From the NCBI GenBank assembly GCA_002254745.1, contig NJED01000024.1:1-7147 (forward strand): 7,147 nt of DNA, written 5' to 3'. Positions 1-6,599 of the stretch are shown here, in pieces. Position 1 is the first letter of the stretch, and each line of letters starts with the position of its first letter. The position numbers and the translations under genes were made by a program. This DNA is from Desulfurococcales archaeon ex4484_217_1 (GTDB lineage Archaea; Thermoproteota; Thermoprotei_A; EX4484-217-1). Below the pieces are notes generated by a model that saw only the letters and a program-made list of their open reading frames with translations, had not been told where the DNA came from and made no database searches.

Positions 1-488
1 TGCCTAACTCTCCTTAAGTATTCAAGGTTTTCGAAAAGAATTTTAAGTCCTTCCTTCTTCTTCCTTGCAAGAGCTTCCTCGGGAGTAACGTCTATGTATA
101 TTGCTAGATCAGGTTTTACTACGAATCTATTAAGTATTTTAATCCACTCTAAATCTATGCCTAAGGCTCCCTGATATGCTATAGATGAAAAATAATACCT
201 ATCAGTAACCACTATTTTTCCCTTCTCAAGTAGAGGTTTTATCTCGTAAAGTACATGCCATAGTCTATCGGCAGCAAAGAGAAGTGCTTCTATCCTAGCA
301 TCCTTCCTAAACTCTCCAAGAATAATCTTGCTCCTTATAAGCTCCCCTATAGGTGATGTTGAAGGTTCAGCTGTGTACATAGCATCTAAGCCTATGTTAC
401 TCAACCATTTAACTATGGCTTTTGATATTGTTGTCTTACCTGATCCATCAAGTCCTTCAATAGCTATTAAAGTTCCTTTCCTACGCAA
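1..488 (-). CDS. tmk: Thymidylate kinase (dTMP kinase), 3' end cut by the window edge
   Basis: Phosphorylates dTMP to dTDP with ATP in the cytoplasm, feeding dTTP synthesis. The 162 visible codons include the P-loop GLDGSGKTT (residues 12-20), the sugar/phosphate-contact motif DRYYFSS (96-102) and the beta-strand/acid segment AIYIDVTPEEAL (129-140). The family is usually about 200 residues, so roughly 40 C-terminal residues lie off the left edge. The start is TTG at 488-486. An in-frame TAG sits two codons upstream, and the first in-frame ATG comes after the P-loop, so TTG is forced. A GAGG ribosome-binding sequence lies 8 nt before it, overlapping the stop codon of the preceding gene, which suggests translational coupling. 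It is the last visible gene of the leftward operon, 10 bp after the dehydratase small subunit. The family assignment is secure; the C-terminus is unseen. Confidence 0.95.
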   Translation of the reverse strand, partial: MRRKGTLIAIEGLDGSGKTTISKAIVKWLSNIGLDAMYTAEPSTSPIGELIRSKIILGEFRKDARIEALLFAADRLWHVLYEIKPLLEKGKIVVTDRYYFSSIAYQGALGIDLEWIKILNRFVVKPDLAIYIDVTPEEALARKKKEGLKILFENLEYLRRVR

Positions 489-496
489 ACTCTATT

Positions 497-500
497 CCTC
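497..500 (-). promoter_or_regulatory. Ribosome-binding site for tmk
   Basis: GAGG on the minus strand, 8 nt before the TTG start at 488. It overlaps the TGA stop (501-499) of the upstream small-subunit gene. It supports the non-ATG start and coupled translation. Confidence 0.55.
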
Positions 501-906
501 ACTTCAGTATTCTTACTATACCCTTATATGCATCAACTATAACTTTATCCCCGCTTCCTATTTCTTTGAAAAATTTTTCAGGTAACATGTCTACTAAAGG
601 AATATCGGATATTACACAGCCAACAATAACTACAGGATCGCTTCTTATATTCAAAATAGCCTTCGGCGCAACATTATTTTTTCTTAACCGGTAAATAATG
701 TAAGAACCTACAGTACTTCCCTTACCGTATGGGAAAACAAATACCTTATTTTTAATAGTTAAACTGTAGAGTTCATGGTTCTTTCTAATTATAGTTCCTG
801 TCCCTGGGTCTATATCTCCTAAAAATGAGATAGGTTCTTTAGAAACAAGAGCTATGCCTTCAACGTAACCTTCAACTAAACCCCTACCTTTAAACTCCAT
901 TACCAA
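499..906 (-). CDS. Phosphomevalonate dehydratase small subunit (aconitase-X swivel domain, DUF126 type)
   Basis: Small, swivelling-domain subunit of an aconitase-X enzyme. With the large subunit it should dehydrate (R)-5-phosphomevalonate to trans-anhydromevalonate 5-phosphate in the archaeal mevalonate pathway. The 135 residues carry the family hallmarks PISFLGDIDPGTG (25-37), FPYGKGSTVGSY (58-69, with the conserved Ser64 in the substrate-phosphate/carboxylate loop) and GCVISDIPLVD (96-106). Length is normal for a stand-alone archaeal small subunit; many bacterial aconitase-X proteins have the two parts fused. The start chosen is TTG at 906, with a GAGGAG sequence 7 nt upstream; an ATG two codons in (900) would be 13 nt from that sequence. 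Only 1 nt separates it from the large-subunit stop, consistent with equimolar production. Substrate specificity is inferred from archaeal context and the adjacent UbiD gene, not from this protein alone. Confidence 0.92.
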   Translation of the reverse strand: MVMEFKGRGLVEGYVEGIALVSKEPISFLGDIDPGTGTIIRKNHELYSLTIKNKVFVFPYGKGSTVGSYIIYRLRKNNVAPKAILNIRSDPVVIVGCVISDIPLVDMLPEKFFKEIGSGDKVIVDAYKGIVRILK

Positions 907-907
907 A

Positions 908-2113
908 CTATTTCTCCTCGAAAGCTACCTCTATACACTTTTTGGTTTCACATAAACCTACTTTCACGCCATGAATGTTACTTAAGTAGTATGCCTGCTT
1001 AATAGAGTTAGTGAGCACTTTTCTCATACCTAAATATTTAAAAGGAGATACGGCAAAACATGTGTCCCTGATTAACCTTACATTCCTCCTTTCAAACAAT
1101 AATTTTACATGTAAGGATACCTCTTTAAACACCCTACGTGACGTAACAAGTACTATAGGTGTTTTCGCTTTCCTATTATATTTGCTAATGTACCTATATA
1201 TCTCCATGATCTCACCATACGAGAAATGGGGGCAACCTAAGAATATAGCATCTGCAGAATTCGGGGTTCCGTAGGCTTCAATAACATCGTTTAAGCTTTG
1301 GGCATCTATTTCAATCTTCTCTAGTTCTGAATATTTTAATTTCATCTTTGGAATTTCAGGAGAAATATTCTCGAGAAAACATAGTGGTGTTGATGAAGAA
1401 GTACCTAAGCCCGCACACAGTGCTTTAACCATGTCATCTGATATCCTTCCAATGTTTCTTATTAGCGGTACTTTATCTTTAACATATGTGCCTACAATAT
1501 ACCCTAAAACCCCTGCATATAATTGGTCTTTTAATGGCGCATTTACTTTAATCAATACCTGCGGTGTTCTGTTTTCATCAACGTGAACTCCCATGTAGGG
1601 GACTTTTCCTACTAAGGCAGCAAAAACAGTGCTTGGGCCTCCTTCACGATTGGTTCTAGCACCGCAAACGGAGTTAGCGTATAGCACAGCATTGGACTCG
1701 CCCCAAGCTAAATGCTCGCCAATTAACGGTTTGCGAATATAGTATGGTGTACATGTGAATGTTCCATTAACTCCCATTCTTTTTAGGGCTCCAACTATTC
1801 TTAATTGCTTAGCATAGAATTCCTCAGGAATTCCCATTTCCTTCCACAAATCCATATCAAAACCTAGGGGATTGCATGTAGTATATGTTCGAACCTTAAC
1901 CTTAGAATATTCTTCGAGAAAATCTAGGCCTGCATCGCCGATGTTTTGATAGGATATTCCTGAGATATGTGCGTGAACTACTTTAACAAGTTTTTCAGCG
2001 CCAAGAGCATCTCCAAGTTTTACAAGGGCTTTCATAGCTTTCTGATATTCAGGACCATGCTTTCCAGATAGGATGGCTTCTTCTTCTCTAGTTAAGTACA
2101 TTGTATAAACCAT
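908..2113 (-). CDS. Phosphomevalonate dehydratase large subunit (aconitase-X catalytic domain, DUF521 type)
   Basis: Catalytic subunit of the aconitase-X enzyme that dehydrates 5-phosphomevalonate; archaeal members carry an iron-sulfur cluster. The 401 residues include TYTTCNPLGFD (77-87), FTCTPYYIRKP (119-129), SVCGARTNREGGPS (148-161), GLGTSSSTPLC (235-245) and GCPHFSYGE (293-301). Cys80, Cys121, Cys150, Cys294 and Cys352 are candidate cluster or active-site residues; I cannot say from sequence alone which three bind iron. Length is typical for the separate archaeal subunit. The first ATG is at 2113, but an ATG four codons later (2101, MYLTREEEA) matches the usual family N-terminus and may be the true start. 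Neither has a clear ribosome-binding sequence; the 2-nt gap after the UbiD stop suggests coupled translation. A related family acts on cis-3-hydroxyproline, but the UbiD neighbour and archaeal setting favour phosphomevalonate. Confidence 0.93.
   Translation of the reverse strand: MVYTMYLTREEEAILSGKHGPEYQKAMKALVKLGDALGAEKLVKVVHAHISGISYQNIGDAGLDFLEEYSKVKVRTYTTCNPLGFDMDLWKEMGIPEEFYAKQLRIVGALKRMGVNGTFTCTPYYIRKPLIGEHLAWGESNAVLYANSVCGARTNREGGPSTVFAALVGKVPYMGVHVDENRTPQVLIKVNAPLKDQLYAGVLGYIVGTYVKDKVPLIRNIGRISDDMVKALCAGLGTSSSTPLCFLENISPEIPKMKLKYSELEKIEIDAQSLNDVIEAYGTPNSADAIFLGCPHFSYGEIMEIYRYISKYNRKAKTPIVLVTSRRVFKEVSLHVKLLFERRNVRLIRDTCFAVSPFKYLGMRKVLTNSIKQAYYLSNIHGVKVGLCETKKCIEVAFEEK
914..919 (-). promoter_or_regulatory. 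Ribosome-binding site for the dehydratase small subunit
   Basis: GAGGAG on the minus strand, inside the last codons of the large-subunit gene and 7 nt before the TTG at 906. This spacing favours TTG over the ATG at 900. Confidence 0.6.
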
Positions 2114-2115
2114 AC

Positions 2116-3402
2116 TTAATCTAGTCTAGCTTTCTCAAAAAGCTTTTTGAGCTTACTTAAAGGTATTGTTGCATCTAACCCCATTTTAGCTGTTAACCCA
2201 TTTTCCGAAACAGGGTCTAAAGTTGATCCTTTAATATTTTCAATAACTATAAGGTCTCTGTCTGCTCTAAACCTCGTAGCTATAGCCCACTCAACATCTT
2301 CGACTCTATCAACATCTATGTCTGTATCAACTACAACTACGTGTTTAAGGCTAGGATGGGCGGCAAAAGCAGCTAGTATAGCATTCTTTCCATCTCCCTC
2401 AGTTTGTTTCTCAATCGAAATTACTGCATGTAACCATCCAGCCCCTCCAGGAGTTAATCTAATGGATTTAACCTTAGGAACAACTTTTCTAACAGCATCC
2501 CATATAGCCACTTCCCTAGGAAATCCCATAAGCAACTTATGTTCAATACCTCCGGGAAGTATCTCTTGAAAAATTGCTTCTTCCCTAACCCAAACTTCTT
2601 TAACATGTAAAACGGGCTGTTCTCTAATGATATCATATGTACCTAGGATATCTACAAAAGGTCCTTCACTATGTGTTTCAAAAGCGCTTATTTCCCCAAC
2701 CCATATCATTTCCGAAACTAGGGGCGTAGGGATATTTAGCTCTGTCAAGTAATCGGCTTTAATAATTCCACCTGAAACACTATTAGCTACTTCGATTTCG
2801 TAAACTCCGTAAGGCGGAGAAAAAGCGGAAGAAAGCATGATTAAAGGGTGGGTTCCTATAAGAACGACGACAGGCATGTTCTTGCCTAGCTTTTTAAACT
2901 TTATAAGCATAGAGTAGAGATGCCTAGGTACAATACGTATGGCAAATTTGTTCTTATTTACAAGCATAAGCCTATGTACGGAGGCGTTAAAGTTGCCTTC
3001 ACCGTCACCTGCCAAGACAATAGCTGAGGTTACATATCTACCTCCATCTTCAGGGTAAAATTTCAAAATAGGCATTGAGGACATGTCAACATGTTTCAAT
3101 TTAGTGTAGGAGGAATATATTGTTCCATTAGAAAGTTTTCTAGGCTTCGATAGTGCTTTTAGAAATTTCAAATACACTTCCTCATCAGATCTAGCATCTA
3201 ATAAATCATATAGTGCCTTTCTCGAATAAAGTACATTAGCAACTAAGGGATACTGCGAACTGGAAATTCTCTTAAAAAGAACAGGCCTTCCTTCGTTTTC
3301 CACTATAATCTTTGTAGCTTCTAAATTCCAGCTAACTTCCTTATCGTAAGTAACATAGTTTTTTACAGTATTCAAGAATTCTCTCAAGCTTAAAGAGACC
3401 AT
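2116..3402 (-). CDS. UbiD-family decarboxylase, probable anhydromevalonate phosphate decarboxylase
   Basis: Predicted to decarboxylate trans-anhydromevalonate 5-phosphate to isopentenyl phosphate using prenylated FMN, the step after the aconitase-X dehydratase. Length is 428 residues. By analogy with the fungal family member Fdc1, Asn139 and Arg144 in NASVHR (139-144), His161 in RIVPRHLY (156-163), and Glu246 and Asp251 in EGPFVD (246-251) map to the metal/prFMN ligands and the Arg-Glu-Glu/Asp catalytic triad. Further family signatures are GTHPLIMLSSAFS (183-195), TPGGAGWLHAVIS (317-329) and DTDIDVDRVEDVEWAIATR (359-377). The ATG at 3402 has a GGGAG sequence 8 nt upstream and overlaps the kinase stop by 13 bp. 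The prFMN-making UbiX partner is not in the window. Other UbiD-family substrates are possible, but adjacency to both dehydratase subunits makes the mevalonate role by far the best fit. Confidence 0.92.
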   Translation of the reverse strand: MVSLSLREFLNTVKNYVTYDKEVSWNLEATKIIVENEGRPVLFKRISSSQYPLVANVLYSRKALYDLLDARSDEEVYLKFLKALSKPRKLSNGTIYSSYTKLKHVDMSSMPILKFYPEDGGRYVTSAIVLAGDGEGNFNASVHRLMLVNKNKFAIRIVPRHLYSMLIKFKKLGKNMPVVVLIGTHPLIMLSSAFSPPYGVYEIEVANSVSGGIIKADYLTELNIPTPLVSEMIWVGEISAFETHSEGPFVDILGTYDIIREQPVLHVKEVWVREEAIFQEILPGGIEHKLLMGFPREVAIWDAVRKVVPKVKSIRLTPGGAGWLHAVISIEKQTEGDGKNAILAAFAAHPSLKHVVVVDTDIDVDRVEDVEWAIATRFRADRDLIVIENIKGSTLDPVSENGLTAKMGLDATIPLSKLKKLFEKARLD

Positions 3403-4712
3403 TTACCCCACTCCCTAACTGTATGTGTTTTTTCATCGTACATTAACCTAATGTTTCCCACAATTAATCCGCAAATTTCACCTTCATAGTTTGTTCTTAT
3501 TCTTACAATACCTTTTTCAAAATTTATTTTCTCAATATATCCAATACCTGCTTCTTCAAGATTTTCATTAAGGATACTGACTACGAGCCCTTTTTCCCAG
3601 TTTTCACTTAGAACCTTAAGCCTTACCTGACCATACGTTTCTTTAATGTTTCTCAGAACATTCGAGTCCACGATAACTGTTCCTCCCTTAACAACGACTA
3701 TTAAATTGTTATTAACTATTGTAGCGTGAAGTATTTGCATTTCAGGCTTTAAGCTAAGTATTTCTTTTAGCAATTCCTTTTCTTTACAATTAAAGAATTT
3801 ACCCTTCAACGCATCCAAGTTCATAATGACAAGGTTTTCTAAGTCTAAATCAACTATTTTAGCCCCGTAAAAGTACTTTGAGTACAAGTATTCTCTAATG
3901 CTTCTTCTTTCACTAATAGATCTTTCCTTAATAGCCTTAGGTGACTCAACAACAATAGCGTTCACATTAAACCTATTCAGGTATTTAAATAACACATCTA
4001 CTTCGTTTATACAGTTTTCTTTCTTAATAATGAAGACGACATGAGGTTTTACATGAAATATTGTTTGAAGTTTTGCTTCTACAGCTTTCCTACCCTTAAA
4101 CCATCCATCGGTATTTATGATTATTACTTGGGAATTTAAGTTAAATGACTTAGCTAGGAGCTTCAAGATGGCTGCAATAACCTTGTCCATAACGCGATAA
4201 GGTGTTGTAGTGCCGATAAAAGAATATGTTGCCGGCTTAACTTCGGTTAATGAAACAACTTGTTTATTTAAAATACCTAGAGTAATAAATGTCGGCGGTC
4301 CTATATCTGCTTGGCCTATGTCAGCATCTATTATTGAAGTCTTGTACCCCATATTGACCGCTGTATTGGCTATGAGCAATGTTAAAGAAGACTTGCCTGA
4401 GTCTATTGTTCCAATAGTTATTATTATCAACGGTTTTTCAAGTTTCAAAACTTTTTCTACTAAATTCTCCCAAACATTTATAGTGTCGTTTTCGACAACA
4501 TTTATACTCGCACCTTCTCCTAAAACAATGTTTAAACATGATTTTTCAGACGCGACTAGGGGCAATGACTTGTAACTAGGAACAACATATTTGAATGGAG
4601 GTTTAGCTTTGAAACCGAAAATTCTTACAGCGCCTTTCTCTAGAACAAATGAAGCAGGACCTGTAATTTTTAATACATTATTTTTCTCTAGGGTAATTGT
4701 TTTCTGCATCAT
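3390..4712 (-). CDS. Clp1/GRC3-type polynucleotide 5'-hydroxyl kinase
   Basis: Predicted to transfer phosphate from a nucleoside triphosphate to 5'-OH ends of RNA or DNA, as shown for a Pyrococcus Clp1 homologue. Numbered from ATG 4712, the 440 residues comprise an N-terminal beta domain (about 1-75), a P-loop kinase domain with GTIDSGKSS (101-109, Lys107), DADIGQADIGPPT (129-141), GTTTPYR (167-173) and NTDGW (200-204), an arginine-rich lid ending in the Tyr/Phe-rich YSKYF (277-281), and a C-terminal beta domain (about 325-440) with AGIGYIEKI (388-396). The frame opens upstream at a GTG (4730), but GAGGT lies 8 nt before the paired ATGs at 4712/4709, so 4712 is preferred. It overlaps the RNase H-like gene by 35 bp and the UbiD gene by 13 bp. 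The link to isoprenoid genes is unexplained; a role in tRNA or rRNA processing or repair is inferred from the family. Confidence 0.9.
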   Translation of the reverse strand: MMQKTITLEKNNVLKITGPASFVLEKGAVRIFGFKAKPPFKYVVPSYKSLPLVASEKSCLNIVLGEGASINVVENDTINVWENLVEKVLKLEKPLIIITIGTIDSGKSSLTLLIANTAVNMGYKTSIIDADIGQADIGPPTFITLGILNKQVVSLTEVKPATYSFIGTTTPYRVMDKVIAAILKLLAKSFNLNSQVIIINTDGWFKGRKAVEAKLQTIFHVKPHVVFIIKKENCINEVDVLFKYLNRFNVNAIVVESPKAIKERSISERRSIREYLYSKYFYGAKIVDLDLENLVIMNLDALKGKFFNCKEKELLKEILSLKPEMQILHATIVNNNLIVVVKGGTVIVDSNVLRNIKETYGQVRLKVLSENWEKGLVVSILNENLEEAGIGYIEKINFEKGIVRIRTNYEGEICGLIVGNIRLMYDEKTHTVREWGKWSL

Positions 4713-5346
4713 TACCGGTAACCTCAACACCTTTAGCGAAAGCTATATTAACTGCTGAAATTACGTCTTTAGGTATTTTAGTGTTCTTAAGTACGAACCT
4801 AGGTATGGTTCTTGGAACGGTTTCTTCATCAACTACTTCTACTGTTACATTCGGTTTCCTAATTTTTAATACTTCAGTTAAAATTTTTTCAGAGTATCGG
4901 TTCCTTGAACCTACTTTTACCTTACACTTAATAAACAAAAGGTGGCTTATAGTGTCTTTTATTTCTCTAATAAGGTCTTCAATACTTCTAAATGTCTTAC
5001 CCTTAATGAATTCTCCATCACCTATAACTGCAAATCCTATGTTCTCTCCTGGATCTACACCTATAAGTAAAGAATTAAATACTAAAGCACCCTTAACTGC
5101 TAATACTGCTCTTTCAACAACGTACTCTACTTCCTCACGGTTTCTAACAATTAATATTTTAGCTTTGCCCTTGATTTTCCACGGTGAATCTGTGATAACG
5201 AGGTAAACATCCGGTCTTCCAGCATTAAAGCTTAGTGTAAAGCGGATCCTCCTCTCCTTAAGCTTCCTTATTATAAATTGAAAGATCTCAGGGTTCTCCA
5301 CATAAACACCGATAACGTTCTTAGCCATAGCTTTAGACTCCGGCAT
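4678..5346 (-). CDS. Conserved archaeal protein with RuvC/RNase H-like fold, function unknown
   Basis: I do not recognise a named family. Two parts are visible in 222 residues. The N-terminal alpha/beta segment (about 9-85) has alternating strands and helices. The C-terminal segment (about 90-208) resembles RuvC/YqgF-type RNase H folds: a first-strand motif LLIGVDPGENIGFAVIGDG (93-111) with catalytic-type Asp98, a later strand VTVEVVDEETVPR (167-179) offering Glu170/Asp173/Glu174/Glu175, and a terminal helix PKDVISAVNIAFAKG (192-206) whose Asp194 sits where RuvC has its C-terminal acid. The usual Glu of the middle strand is not obvious, so nuclease activity is uncertain. It is the first gene of the leftward operon. 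ATG 5346 would have little or no recognisable ribosome-binding site; an in-frame ATG at 5328 has GGAG 9 nt upstream and is a real alternative. It is followed by an overlapping polynucleotide kinase, which hints at nucleic-acid processing. Confidence 0.75.
   Translation of the reverse strand: MPESKAMAKNVIGVYVENPEIFQFIIRKLKERRIRFTLSFNAGRPDVYLVITDSPWKIKGKAKILIVRNREEVEYVVERAVLAVKGALVFNSLLIGVDPGENIGFAVIGDGEFIKGKTFRSIEDLIREIKDTISHLLFIKCKVKVGSRNRYSEKILTEVLKIRKPNVTVEVVDEETVPRTIPRFVLKNTKIPKDVISAVNIAFAKGVEVTGNDAENNYPREK
4721..4725 (-). promoter_or_regulatory. Ribosome-binding site deciding the kinase start
   Basis: GAGGT on the minus strand lies within the end of the upstream gene, 8 nt before ATG 4712. 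The alternative GTG at 4730 has no such sequence at useful spacing. Confidence 0.5.
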
Positions 5347-5395
5347 TAAACTTATGTTTTCCTAGGCAATACCTTCAATTAGGGTTGTAAGTGAA
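5347..5395. promoter_or_regulatory. Divergent intergenic region with putative back-to-back promoters
   Basis: These 49 bp are the only spacer between the leftward operon (start 5346) and the rightward pair (start 5396), so both transcripts must begin in or just beside it. AT-rich TATA-like stretches flank it rather than sit in its middle: ATTAAACTTAT at 5345-5355 could serve the rightward genes, and, read on the minus strand, AAATTTAATTAGC at 5410-5398 could serve the leftward operon. Both lie partly inside the opposite coding region. Box assignments are tentative; the existence of a shared promoter zone is inferred from layout. Confidence 0.4.
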
Positions 5396-6067
5396 GTGCT
5401 AATTAAATTTACTGACATATATGCTCCGGGAGCGCTAACAGTAATTTATGGTCCGTTTTCTTCAGGTAAAACGTCTTTATCACTTAGAATAGCATGCAAT
5501 ACTGTTCTAGCTAAAGGCAAGGCATTCTTTATAAGTACGGAAAATGAGCTTTTTGTAGAAAGGATATTGGATGATAGGATTTTAGAGAAAATAGATGTTG
5601 TAGTTGTTAGAGATTATAAGCAGCAACACTACATTATAACTAGGCGTTTGGAGCCAATAATATCTCACGGCAACTATGATCTCGTAATAGTTGACAGTAT
5701 TACAGGTCTTATGAGGGCATGGGATAGTATTGAAGAAGCAGTGAATATGATTAACATGCAATTAGCTTGCTTACTTTACGCAGCTAGGAAGCATAAGGTC
5801 CCTATCATAGTTACGGGACAAGTTAGAGCAGTAATTCCCGAAGAATCTATGGAGCAGGTCGGTGAGGATTTTGAAGCGACGGCGAGAAGTATTTTAGAAT
5901 ACTGGGCAACAATAATGATAAGGTTAGAGGTTATAGGAGGATCATATAGGAAGCTAATTATTGAAAAACATGCTTTAAACAGCAAACTTGAAAACATAAG
6001 TACTAGATTTAAATTAGTAGAAGGGACCATAGTTGAGCTTACACCAAGCATTAACCATAATACTTAA
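5396..6067 (+). CDS. RadB-like RecA-superfamily ATPase
   Basis: A compact RecA-fold ATPase of 223 residues, close in size and plan to archaeal RadB and related RadA paralogues, which are thought to modulate homologous recombination. Visible are the Walker A motif GPFSSGKTS (19-27), an acid-bearing segment after the second strand (FFISTENE, 44-51), Walker B YDLVIVDS (94-101), VTGQVR (139-144) in the L1/sensor region, and the C-terminal core strand EYWATIMIRLEV (168-179). It lacks the helix-hairpin-helix N-terminal domain of RadA, which is over 300 residues. Its N-terminus is very short, with only about 18 residues before the P-loop. The start is GTG at 5396; no ATG or TTG start is available between it and the in-frame TAG at 5363. 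Its 3' end overlaps carS by 35 bp. RadB proper is best known from Euryarchaeota, so in a crenarchaeal genome an aRadC-type paralogue is the alternative. Confidence 0.82.
   Translation: MLIKFTDIYAPGALTVIYGPFSSGKTSLSLRIACNTVLAKGKAFFISTENELFVERILDDRILEKIDVVVVRDYKQQHYIITRRLEPIISHGNYDLVIVDSITGLMRAWDSIEEAVNMINMQLACLLYAARKHKVPIIVTGQVRAVIPEESMEQVGEDFEATARSILEYWATIMIRLEVIGGSYRKLIIEKHALNSKLENISTRFKLVEGTIVELTPSINHNT
6021..6026 (+). promoter_or_regulatory. Ribosome-binding site for carS
   Basis: AAGGGA lies inside the RadB-like gene, 6 nt before the TTG at 6033. It supports TTG 6033 over ATG 6069, which has no ribosome-binding sequence. Confidence 0.45.
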
Positions 6068-6545
6068 TATGTTTAAACTGTATCTTCCAGCAATGGTTGC
6101 TAATGCAACTCCTGTTTTCCTAAAGCAAGGAACACCATTAGATACGGGAGCTAAGTTCATTGATGGGAAAAGAATTTTAGGCGATGGAAAAACATTTGAA
6201 GGTTTTGCCATAGGCCTGTTTTTCGGAACATACACGGGAATCGTAGAGTCAATTATTCTCCAAAACACAGCCTTTCTCATCTTAGGTTTAGTAGCATCAA
6301 TTGGAGCTCTATTTGGAGATATTTTAGGCTCCTTCATAAAAAGAAGACTAGGTTTAAAGAGGGGGGAGCCAGCACCAATACTAGACCAATTAGATTTCAT
6401 ATATGGTGCATCATTAGCCCTATATGTTGCTAAAGCACCCTTAACATTAGAAATCTTTATAGTTGCCCAAATAGTAGCATTAATCCTCCACATAGTAACA
6501 AATAGACTAGCTTTCCTGTTAAAATTAAAGCCTGTACCATGGTGA
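6033..6545 (+). CDS. carS: CDP-archaeol synthase (CTP:2,3-di-O-geranylgeranylglycerol-1-phosphate cytidylyltransferase)
   Basis: Integral membrane enzyme that attaches CMP from CTP to the unsaturated archaeal lipid core, giving the activated precursor for polar head-group addition. The 170 residues show family signatures: YLPAMVANATPVF (17-29) in the first helix, LGDGKTFEGFAIG (49-61), GDILGSFIKRRLGLKRGEPA (95-114) with the cytoplasmic basic loop, and PILDQLDFIYGA (115-126). About five hydrophobic segments (roughly 5-29, 56-75, 79-98, 118-135, 141-162) agree with the known five-helix fold. TTG at 6033 is chosen because it gives a full first helix with about 19 residues before the LPA motif and has AAGGGA upstream. 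ATG 6069 would leave only five residues before it. The gene overlaps the RecA-like ATPase by 35 bp, so the two are probably co-translated. The lipid role fits the mevalonate genes on the other strand. Confidence 0.95.
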   Translation: MSLHQALTIILNMFKLYLPAMVANATPVFLKQGTPLDTGAKFIDGKRILGDGKTFEGFAIGLFFGTYTGIVESIILQNTAFLILGLVASIGALFGDILGSFIKRRLGLKRGEPAPILDQLDFIYGASLALYVAKAPLTLEIFIVAQIVALILHIVTNRLAFLLKLKPVPW

Positions 6546-6599
6546 ATAAGGTAATAATGGAATGCTTAAATTCTTAAAACTTACCCTCTAGGACCAGCT

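Noticed and set aside
908..2113. Aconitase-X large subunit as cis-3-hydroxyproline dehydratase
   Set aside because: The separate-subunit form, archaeal setting and adjacent UbiD decarboxylase fit phosphomevalonate dehydratase better; no amino-acid catabolic gene is nearby.
2147..2569. 140-codon plus-strand ORF opposite the UbiD gene
   Set aside because: It is a low-complexity Ser/Thr-rich shadow of a strongly conserved coding region.
2116..3402. UbiD-family gene as a ubiquinone or aromatic-acid decarboxylase
   Set aside because: No quinone or aromatic degradation gene is in the window; both dehydratase subunits follow it directly.
4713..4730. GTG at 4730 as the kinase start
   Set aside because: It has no ribosome-binding sequence at useful spacing, whereas GAGGT lies 8 nt before ATG 4712. 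It cannot be fully excluded.
4697..5206. 169-codon plus-strand ORF opposite the RNase H-like gene
   Set aside because: It is antisense to a gene with clear motifs. Its Ser/Thr/Leu-rich composition is typical of a reverse-strand shadow, and it has no recognisable domain.
6014..6493. 159-codon minus-strand ORF opposite carS
   Set aside because: carS on the plus strand has unmistakable family motifs; the antisense frame has none.
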